Of a DNA stretch of 64,000 bases, positions 58,385-64,000 are shown in pieces. A model generated the notes under the pieces. The model was not told the origin of the DNA, did no database searches, and saw only the letters and a list, made by a program, of their open reading frames with translations. Every line of letters begins with the position of its first letter. Positions within the stretch are counted from its first letter, which is position 1. The stretch comes from Hymenobacter duratus. Its GTDB lineage: Bacteria > Bacteroidota > Bacteroidia > Cytophagales > Hymenobacteraceae. The stretch lies in contig NZ_JACWZZ010000004.1 of assembly GCF_014698995.1 (NCBI RefSeq), positions 534,980-598,979 on the forward strand, read 5' to 3'. Both the position numbers and the translations under genes were made by a program.

Positions 58385-58458
58385 TGGCCCCGATGTGATT
58401 CGAACACATGACCGGCTGCTTAGAAGGCAGCTGCTCTATCCAGCTGAGCTACGGGGTC
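58385..58458 (-). tRNA. tRNA-Arg(UCU)
   Basis: 74 nt. The anticodon loop CTTCTAA gives UCU, reading AGA. The D arm (GCTC/GAGC), anticodon stem (GCTGC/GCAGC) and T arm (ATGTG/CACAT) are complete. The acceptor stem GACCCCG/CGGGGCC has an A-C mismatch at pair 2:71. CCA is not encoded. Confidence 0.93.
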
Positions 58459-58509
58459 AAAAACAAATAGCCGCCCGCCCCAAAGGTGGGCTGACGGCTA
58501 TTTGATAAG

Positions 58510-58583
58510 TCGGGGTGGCAGGATTCGAACCTGCGGCCTCCTGCTCCCAAAGCAGGCGCGATACCGGGCTACGCTACACCCCG
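58510..58583 (-). tRNA. tRNA-Pro(UGG)
   Basis: 74 nt. The anticodon loop TTTGGGA gives UGG, reading CCN proline codons. The acceptor stem CGGGGTG/CACCCCG, the anticodon stem CCTGC/GCAGG and the T stem GCAGG/CCTGC are perfect. CCA is not encoded. Confidence 0.95.
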
Positions 58584-58590
58584 AAAATAG

Positions 58591-58659
58591 AATGAGGAAC
58601 TGAGCGTACGGAACAAAGAATTTAAGCAATTCTTCTTTGCACCTTCTCAATTCCTCATT
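58591..58659. repeat. Nested inverted repeat between tRNA-Pro and tRNA-Ser
   Basis: Outer arms 58591-58604 and 58646-58659 match at 13 of 14 positions; inner arms 58616-58622 and 58628-58634 (AAGAATT/AATTCTT) match fully. It lies in the spacer of the tRNA cluster. The outer arm includes GGAACTGAG, also found beside the accB-accC palindrome. Confidence 0.5.
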
Positions 58660-58670
58660 TCCAAGAAATG

Positions 58671-58758
58671 CGGAGAGGGGGGGATTCGAACCCCCGGTAA
58701 CCTTTAGAGCTACGGCAGTTTAGCAAACTACTGGTTTAAGCCACTCACCCACCTCTCC
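58671..58758 (-). tRNA. tRNA-Ser(GCU)
   Basis: 88 nt with the long variable arm of class II tRNAs. The anticodon loop TTGCTAA gives GCU, reading AGC/AGU. The acceptor stem GGAGAGG/CCTCTCC is perfect, with G at the discriminator base, as usual for serine. CCA is not encoded. Confidence 0.95.
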
Positions 58759-58885
58759 ATTTGGTGGTCTCTTCCGGCTGAAGAGTGCGCAAATATACGA
58801 GGAGAACGGATAAACAACCCTTTTTCAAAAAAAATATCTTCACCTTGGTCCCTGTAAAGGCTGCCAAAACAGGAAGCCAAGCACC

Positions 58886-58893
58886 TATCTTTG
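58886..58893 (+). promoter_or_regulatory. -7 box of the batB-batC unit
   Basis: TATCTTTG matches TAnnTTTG exactly, 68 bp before the GTG start at 58961. No good -33 element. Confidence 0.5.
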
Positions 58894-58960
58894 TCCGAAA
58901 TCAGGGCGGGCCCCAAGCCGCTTCTTGTATGACTTTCATTTCGTTGCCTTTCATTTTACT

Positions 58961-59932
58961 GTGCTGAACTGGGCGTATTCCATCACGTGGAAAGAGGGTC
59001 TGGCAGTCGGTATTTTTTTTGCGCTGTACCTCGGATTTATTTTGCGCACACGCCGGCTGGCGGCTCCGCTGGGCCAGCAGGGCTGGCGCCTGAGCCTGAA
59101 GCTGGTGTTGCGGATGCTCTATTTCGGGTTACTGGGCATGGCACTGCTGGGGCCGGCCTATGGCCTTACCCGCCGCCCTGTGCGCACAACGGGCAAGGAC
59201 GTGTGGCTGCTGGTTGACCTCTCGCGCTCCATGGACGCGCCGGATATTGCCCCCACCCGCCTGCAAAAAGCCAAGGCAGAACTAGCAACACTGGTCAGCC
59301 GCTTTCAGGCTGACCGAATAGGCCTCATCGTATTTGCCGGCGAAGCTTACGTGCAGTGCCCTCTCACCTACGACCAGAGTGCCCTGCAACTATTTCTGAG
59401 CACGCTGCAAACAAACCTGGTTCCGGCTGGCACTACCGACCTGACGCCGCCGCTGGAACTGGTGATGAGCCGACTGGAAAAGCTTCCCCCAACAGCCACG
59501 CCACGCGCCACGGCTTTGGTTTTGGTGAGCGACGGCGAAGATTTTGGGGAGAACCTGGAGCCCACACTACGTGTGCTGGCCCGTTCCGGCGTGCGGCTCT
59601 TTGCGCTCGGGGTCGGTACGCTGGATGGCGCGCGCCTGCCTCGTGCCAAAGGAGGCTATGTGCGCGATGCGCGGGGGCGTGATGCTGTGACTCGCCTGGC
59701 TCCTACCCCACTCCAACGCCTAGCCGAACAAACCGGCGGCCGCTATTTCGAGTTGTCAGACCGGCGAGACGAGTTTCCGTTGCTAGTGAATGCTCTGAAC
59801 CGGTTGGAAGGCCAAACGGAACAAGTCCGAACCGTATCGGTAGCCGACAACCGCTACCGATACTCACTGGCGCTGGCGCTACTTCTCATGGCGCTGGATA
59901 TACTTCTGACCGTGCGTGTTATTAAGCTATGA
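58961..59932 (+). CDS. batB: VWA-domain protein, BatB type
   Basis: This protein (323 residues from the GTG at 58961) has a membrane helix near the N-terminus, a second at about 50-70, a von Willebrand factor A domain (about 85-280) and a C-terminal membrane helix (YSLALALLLMALDILLTV). The MIDAS metal site is intact: DLSRSMDAPD, the Thr in AGTTDLTPPLEL and LVSDGEDFGEN. Bat proteins were named for aerotolerance in Bacteroides fragilis; the molecular job is unsettled. A TTG at 58925 is an alternative start. The stop overlaps the next gene by four bases (ATGA), so the pair is translationally coupled. Confidence 0.85.
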   Translation: MLNWAYSITWKEGLAVGIFFALYLGFILRTRRLAAPLGQQGWRLSLKLVLRMLYFGLLGMALLGPAYGLTRRPVRTTGKDVWLLVDLSRSMDAPDIAPTRLQKAKAELATLVSRFQADRIGLIVFAGEAYVQCPLTYDQSALQLFLSTLQTNLVPAGTTDLTPPLELVMSRLEKLPPTATPRATALVLVSDGEDFGENLEPTLRVLARSGVRLFALGVGTLDGARLPRAKGGYVRDARGRDAVTRLAPTPLQRLAEQTGGRYFELSDRRDEFPLLVNALNRLEGQTEQVRTVSVADNRYRYSLALALLLMALDILLTVRVIKL

Positions 59933-60921
59933 GGTTTCTGGCAGTCTTATTAGTGGCGATTCTCAGCGGTTGGGGCAGCCTCACCCGCATCCACGACCGT
60001 AACCAGGCGGTACTGGAAGCAGAGCAGGCTTATAGGAAAAAGGACTTCGTGGCAGCGGCCCGCTTATATAAAGCAGCAGTACAGCAGTACGGTGTCCAGG
60101 ACGAGGCAGTGTTACTTAACCTAGGACACGCCAGCATCCAGGCAAATATGCCCGCTGAAGCCCGGGCCGCTTACGGGCGCCTGCTCACCAGCCGCACGGC
60201 CGCACTGCGCAGCGTAGCCCAGCAGCAGCTGGCGGTGCTGGCAACCCGCAAAGGTGATTATGCGCAGGCACTGAGCCTGCTGCGGCAGGCATTACAAGCC
60301 AATCCGGCTAATTCGGTTGCCCGCTACAACTACGAGGTTCTCAGTGACTATCTGAATCGTCGGCAGCAAAACCCCGATATACCGCCACCGGCCACCGACT
60401 CGTCTCCACCCAGCACGGACGGTCAGCCCGACAACGACCAAAGCCAGTCTCGCCAGCCCCAGCCTCGTGCCGGCCAGGATCAGAAGGGCCAACTGAACGA
60501 CCCCAGCCAGCGCCAAGACCCGCGCAATGCGCCGCAACCTCGCCCCGACCAACAGGGCCAACAAGACCCCAACCGCCCTTCTGATCAGGCTGGAAGCACC
60601 GCCAATGGCAATTTTCAGCCGGGACAAGGTGCCCAGCGAAACGTAGCCCAAGGCACAGAGCCCGGCACTACGCGCGGCTTGAGCAGCCAATCTAACGGCT
60701 CTGAAGCTGCCAATAGCGCCAGCCGGCAGGATGGCACGGAGGCCGCAGCACTCGACGATGCGCAACTACAGACGCAACGCGCCCGCCTGCAGCAAATGAA
60801 CCTAAGCAGCGGCCAGGCCCGGCAGGTGCTGGAAGCGCTGGGCGCTGCCGAGCAGCAGTACATTCAGCAGCTACCACGCTCCAGTTCCAGCAAACCTGAT
60901 TCCGGCAAGCCAGCTTGGTAG
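59929..60921 (+). CDS. batC: TPR protein, BatC type, with a low-complexity tail
   Basis: This 330-residue protein has a signal or anchor at the N-terminus (MRFLAVLLVAILSGWGS), then tetratricopeptide repeats at about residues 28-140 (AVLEAEQAYRKKDFVAAARLY, AVLLNLGHASIQANMPAEARAAYGRL, AQALSLLRQALQANPANSVARYNYE). From about residue 145 to 260 it is a Gln/Pro/Asp/Asn-rich disordered region. The last ~50 residues hold a helix (AQLQTQRARLQQMNLSSGQA). This layout fits BatC, which is encoded directly after batB. The -4 overlap suggests assembly with BatB at the membrane. Confidence 0.8.
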   Translation: MRFLAVLLVAILSGWGSLTRIHDRNQAVLEAEQAYRKKDFVAAARLYKAAVQQYGVQDEAVLLNLGHASIQANMPAEARAAYGRLLTSRTAALRSVAQQQLAVLATRKGDYAQALSLLRQALQANPANSVARYNYEVLSDYLNRRQQNPDIPPPATDSSPPSTDGQPDNDQSQSRQPQPRAGQDQKGQLNDPSQRQDPRNAPQPRPDQQGQQDPNRPSDQAGSTANGNFQPGQGAQRNVAQGTEPGTTRGLSSQSNGSEAANSASRQDGTEAAALDDAQLQTQRARLQQMNLSSGQARQVLEALGAAEQQYIQQLPRSSSSKPDSGKPAW

Positions 60922-61039
60922 ACATTGTAGGCCAGCTATTCGCACTGCCTGAAACCCGAATATTTCGAGCCAGCCTACCTCATTCTCCATAGTTGCTACC
61001 TTTACGACACATTCCAACCAATTCCCCACCCCGCGTTTT

Positions 61040-62221
61040 ATGCAAATCAAAGAAGTAGTAATTGTCGCTGCGGTACGCACGCCTATCGGTTCATTTGGCG
61101 GCAGCCTGGCCTCTCTGTCGGCTACGGAGCTGGGAGCCATTGCTCTGAAAGGTGCGCTGGAGAAAGCCGGCGTTGACGGAAAAGAGGTGCAGCAGGTGAT
61201 TATGGGCAACGTTATTTCGGCCAACTTGGGCCAGGCTCCGGCCCGCCAGGCCGCTAAGAAAGCCGGCTTGCCTGATACCGTGGAGTGCACGACCGTTAAT
61301 AAAGTATGCGCGTCGGGCTCCAAGGCCATCATGTTCGGTGCCCAGGCCATTATGCTGGGACAGGCCGATGTGATTCTGGCCGGCGGCATGGAAAGCATGT
61401 CGAACGTGCCATATTACCTCGACAAAGCCCGCTTCGGCGCTAAATACGGCCACGGCCAGATGATTGACGGCCTGATGAAGGACGGCCTCTGGGACCCGTA
61501 TCACGACTACGCCATGGGCAACGCCGCCGACGCCACGGCTGCTCATTACGGCATCACCCGCCAGGACCAGGACGCCTTTGCCCAGCAGAGCTACGAGCGG
61601 AGCGCCGCTGCTGCCAAAGCCGGCAAGAAGAAAGACGAAATCATTCCGGTTACTATCACCGTGCGCGGCAAAGAAACCGTTGTCAGCGACGACGAGGAGT
61701 ACACCAAAGTAGACTTCAGCAAGTTTGCGGGACTGAAGCCGGCCTTCACCAAGGAGGGCTCCGTAACGGCCGCCAACGCCTCCACCCTGAACGATGGCGC
61801 GGCCGCCGTACTGCTGATGAGCCGCGAAAAAGCCGACGAGTTGGGCATCAAGCCATTGGCCCGTATCCGTGGCTTCGCCGATGCCGAGCAGGCGCCTGAG
61901 TGGTTCACCACGACACCTTCGTTGGCTATTCCGAAGGCGTTGAAAAACGCTGGTGTAGAAGCCTCAGAGGTTGATTTCTACGAAATCAATGAGGCTTTCT
62001 CAGTGGTTTCGCTGGCCAACAACAAGCTGCTGAACCTGGAAGGCACCAAGGTGAACGTGTACGGTGGGGCCGTGAGCCTGGGCCACCCGCTGGGAGCCTC
62101 CGGCGCGCGCATCGTGACGACGCTGCTGAACGTGCTGGAAAATGAAGGCGGCAAAATCGGTGTAACCGGCATCTGCAACGGTGGCGGCGGGGCCAGCAGC
62201 ATTGTGCTGGAAAAGCTCTAA
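61040..62221 (+). CDS. Acetyl-CoA C-acetyltransferase (thiolase)
   Basis: This 393-residue thiolase of the degradative/biosynthetic class II family either condenses two acetyl-CoA to acetoacetyl-CoA or runs the reverse reaction. The nucleophilic Cys is in VNKVCASGSKAI, the His in NEAFSVVSL plus GHPLGASGAR, and the second Cys in GVTGICNGGGGASSIV. The N-terminal KEVVIVAAVRTPIGSFGGSL is typical. Length is standard. A near -7 box (TACCTTTA, 60997-61004) precedes it. It is not in an operon with beta-oxidation genes here. Confidence 0.93.
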   Translation: MQIKEVVIVAAVRTPIGSFGGSLASLSATELGAIALKGALEKAGVDGKEVQQVIMGNVISANLGQAPARQAAKKAGLPDTVECTTVNKVCASGSKAIMFGAQAIMLGQADVILAGGMESMSNVPYYLDKARFGAKYGHGQMIDGLMKDGLWDPYHDYAMGNAADATAAHYGITRQDQDAFAQQSYERSAAAAKAGKKKDEIIPVTITVRGKETVVSDDEEYTKVDFSKFAGLKPAFTKEGSVTAANASTLNDGAAAVLLMSREKADELGIKPLARIRGFADAEQAPEWFTTTPSLAIPKALKNAGVEASEVDFYEINEAFSVVSLANNKLLNLEGTKVNVYGGAVSLGHPLGASGARIVTTLLNVLENEGGKIGVTGICNGGGGASSIVLEKL

Positions 62222-62245
62222 TCTGTAGCTTCCAATGAAGTTTTG

Positions 62246-62284
62246 AAAGTCCTGCTGCAGTTTTGCGGCAGGACTTTTGTTTTT
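62246..62284 (+). terminator. Intrinsic terminator after the thiolase gene
   Basis: Arms AAAGTCCTGC (62246-62255) and GCAGGACTTT (62268-62277) with a 12-base loop, followed by TGTTTTTC. Confidence 0.85.
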
Positions 62285-62327
62285 CGCGCCGGGCTGCTTC
62301 TGCAGGCGGCTTCAGGTGGTCACCTAA

Positions 62328-62358
62328 TTGACCTTCCGACCTGCGTGAAATTACTTTG
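62328..62358 (+). promoter_or_regulatory. Promoter of the MORN-repeat gene
   Basis: TTG at 62328-62330, a 20-bp spacer and TTACTTTG at 62351-62358, which matches TAnnTTTG except for T in place of A at position 2. Confidence 0.5.
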
Positions 62359-62381
62359 GCATTTCCCTCGTTCTTGCGCCT

Positions 62382-63833
62382 ATGAAACGAATTGCTTTTG
62401 CCCTGCTGCTTCTGACTGCCACCTCGGCTCAGGCCCAGAAACTGCGGCGCTTTACTACTTACTACGACTCCACCAACACCCGCAAGCGTGAAGTTTACTC
62501 GGCCGTGGTGGCCGGCGACACGGTGATGGAAGGCCCGTACAAACGGTTCTACCGCTCCGGCCGGTTGGAGGCCCAAACCCGTTTTGCGGGCGGCAAGCGC
62601 GACTCAGCGTACGTGGAGTTTCACCCGAACGGGCAGCGCCGGCTGGAAGTGACCTACCAGCAGGGTGTGCGCCAGGGCCCCTTCAAAACCTACTACGACT
62701 CCGGTAAGCTGGCCCAGGAAGGCACCTACGAAAACGACCAGCCCAGCGGCAACCTGCGCTACTACCACCCCAACGGTGAGGTGAAGCTGGAAACCACCCT
62801 CGCGGCCGGTCAGCCGGCCGGCGCCGTGAAAGAGCTGTACCCGTCGGGCAAAACCAAAGTCGAAATCACCTACCAGAACGGGCAGGCCAACGGCCCGGTG
62901 AAGACGTACTACGAAAACGGCCAGCTCCAGAGCGAAGCTACCTACAGCCGTGGTTTGCTAGCCGGCCCCTACAAAACCTACTATGACAATGGCCAGGTAG
63001 AAACCGAAGTACTGGCCGACAAGTCGGGCAAGGGCAGCTACCGCAGCTACTACCGCTCCGGCAAGCTCCAGACCGAAGGCAACTACGTGGCTTCGACCTT
63101 CACAGGACGCGCCGTGAAAAATCCGCTCGGCGACGACCTCACCAAGCAGGCCCGCAGCATGGCGGGCGGCACTTCCAACCTCGAAGGCCCCGCCAAATCG
63201 TACTACGAAAGCGGCGCGCTCAAAAGCAAGATGACCTACCGCCAGGGCGTGCTCACGGGCACCCAGGATGATTTCTACGAATCAGGCAAGCCGCAGCAGA
63301 AAACCGAGTACGCCAACCAGGCCCGCGACCGGAAAGTGACGAGCTACTTCGAAGATGGTGCGGTGCGCGAGGAGCAACAGTTCAAGAACGGCCAGCCTAC
63401 GGGGGTATGGCGCACGTTTCATGCCGGCGGCAAGCAGGTAGCCAGTCAGAAAACCTACCTGAACGGCCGCCAGGCCGGCGAAATGCTCACTTACTCCCCC
63501 ACCGGCACCGTGCTCAGCAAGCTGCTCTATGAGAATGGCAAGCCCACCGGCCTCGGGCAGGAGTTTTTTCCTTCGGGCAAGCTAAAAGCAGAAACCACCT
63601 ATGTGAAGGGCCTCAAAACCGGCAATTACCGCCTGCTCCGCGAAGACGGCACTCCGGAAGTCACCGGCTTCTACCGCAACGGCAAGGAGTCGGGAGTGTG
63701 GAGCTACTTCGGGCCCGATGGCAAAACGGTGCAGGACAAAAAGACCTTCCGCAACGGCCAGGTAGTACCGGAAGGTGCGGCTGCTCCCGCCAGCAAACCA
63801 GCGCCAGCCCGCAAGCTACCCGTGAAGAAGTAG
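62382..63833 (+). CDS. Secreted YwqK-type MORN-variant repeat protein
   Basis: This 483-residue protein has a signal peptide (ends near TSAQAQK) and about 16 consecutive repeats of 22-25 residues with the YwqK/MORN-variant pattern G-x-x-K-x-Y-Y-x-x-G-x-x-x-x-x-x-x-Y-x-x-G (for example GPFKTYYDSGKLAQEGTY and GPVKTYYENGQLQSEATY). A non-repeat insert lies at about residues 235-265. The last ~20 residues are an Ala/Pro/Lys-rich tail. YwqK is labelled an antitoxin in Bacillus, but the repeat itself is generic and many Bacteroidota export such proteins. No toxin partner is visible. The fold should be an elongated beta-hairpin stack. Confidence 0.85.
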   Translation: MKRIAFALLLLTATSAQAQKLRRFTTYYDSTNTRKREVYSAVVAGDTVMEGPYKRFYRSGRLEAQTRFAGGKRDSAYVEFHPNGQRRLEVTYQQGVRQGPFKTYYDSGKLAQEGTYENDQPSGNLRYYHPNGEVKLETTLAAGQPAGAVKELYPSGKTKVEITYQNGQANGPVKTYYENGQLQSEATYSRGLLAGPYKTYYDNGQVETEVLADKSGKGSYRSYYRSGKLQTEGNYVASTFTGRAVKNPLGDDLTKQARSMAGGTSNLEGPAKSYYESGALKSKMTYRQGVLTGTQDDFYESGKPQQKTEYANQARDRKVTSYFEDGAVREEQQFKNGQPTGVWRTFHAGGKQVASQKTYLNGRQAGEMLTYSPTGTVLSKLLYENGKPTGLGQEFFPSGKLKAETTYVKGLKTGNYRLLREDGTPEVTGFYRNGKESGVWSYFGPDGKTVQDKKTFRNGQVVPEGAAAPASKPAPARKLPVKK

Positions 63834-63865
63834 ACTATTTCATCAATCAGCCGTGCCCTTCATTT

Positions 63866-63948
63866 CTGTCGTCCTGAGCAAAGCGAAGGACCTTATCACG
63901 CAAGAACATCAGGCGTGATAAGCTCCTTCGCTTTGCTCAGGACGACAG
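63866..63948. repeat. 36-bp near-perfect palindrome, probable dispersed intergenic repeat
   Basis: Arms 63866-63901 and 63913-63948 are reverse complements at 35 of 36 positions, with an 11-base loop. The outer half reads CTGTCGTCCTGAGC-type sequence. The region downstream to 64000 holds no gene that can be supported. Such palindromes are seen between genes in this group of bacteria (from memory), and they would form a long RNA hairpin. Confidence 0.75.
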
Positions 63949-64000
63949 ATTACTTTCGGGATATGAGTACACACAAAATCACTGCGGCTAAAACCAGATG

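Noticed and set aside
63834..64000. Gene in the last 167 bp
   Set aside because: Only the palindrome is visible; no open frame with a start and a family match is present before the end of the window.

Overview
The window looks like chromosomal DNA of a GC-rich Bacteroidota, most likely Hymenobacter or a close relative in the Cytophagales (inference from gene content, not from a database search). The signs are type IX secretion (T9SS) C-terminal sorting domains on six proteins, Omp28, DUF6029, DUF4290, DUF4846 and DUF3109 family proteins, starts without Shine-Dalgarno sequences, and many copies of the Bacteroidota -7 promoter box TAnnTTTG. There is no rRNA, CRISPR array, prophage or insertion sequence. 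Most of the window is core genome.

Layout. 0.1-6.4 kb: an AI-2E-type membrane protein, then a minus-strand block with a secreted M28 peptidase, a HIT protein fused to a nuclease-A-inhibitor-like domain, greA with a terminator-like hairpin in its leader, a 2-hydroxyacid dehydrogenase and rsmA. 6.5-9.6 kb: leucyl aminopeptidase, pdxA and an orphan HigA-like regulator with a textbook promoter. 9.7-15.4 kb: yceD-rpmF-plsX-fabH-efp-accB-accC, which joins ribosome, phospholipid and fatty acid synthesis. 15.4-22.4 kb: a DUF3109 protein divergent from a UvrD/PcrA helicase, DUF4290, murA (with Asp in place of the catalytic Cys), a small holin-like membrane protein and an agmatinase-family enzyme.

22.4-31.5 kb is the most distinctive region: one minus-strand chemosensory operon, running from a -7 box at 31485-31492 to a terminator at 22409-22453. 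It encodes a 1470-residue soluble receptor with eight near-identical 92-residue HAMP-type repeats, then CheW, CheY, a CheB whose receiver domain has lost its phosphoacceptor, a short CheA without a P2 domain, and a CheC with two intact phosphatase motifs. No CheR or flagellar gene is present. I infer that this pathway serves a non-flagellar output such as gliding or gene expression.

31.7-42 kb: topA with a lysine/alanine-rich tail, a DUF4846 lipoprotein, a class III-like sirtuin, a 1243-residue envelope protein joining a metallophosphoesterase, a possible kinase-like module and an outer-membrane barrel, a polytopic membrane protein and an Ppx/GppA phosphatase. 42-49 kb: an envelope redox locus (Omp28 lipoprotein, DUF6029 protein, TlpA thioredoxin, Omp28-T9SS protein) and two more T9SS cargo proteins. 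48.9-53.4 kb: ppk1, whose last ~80 codons run antisense through a T9SS gene, and gyrB. 53.6-57.9 kb: three tandem T9SS beta-propeller paralogues. 58.4-58.8 kb: tRNA-Arg, tRNA-Pro and tRNA-Ser. 58.9-64 kb: a batB-batC pair, a thiolase, a secreted MORN/YwqK-repeat protein and, at the end, a 36-bp near-perfect palindrome of intergenic-repeat type.
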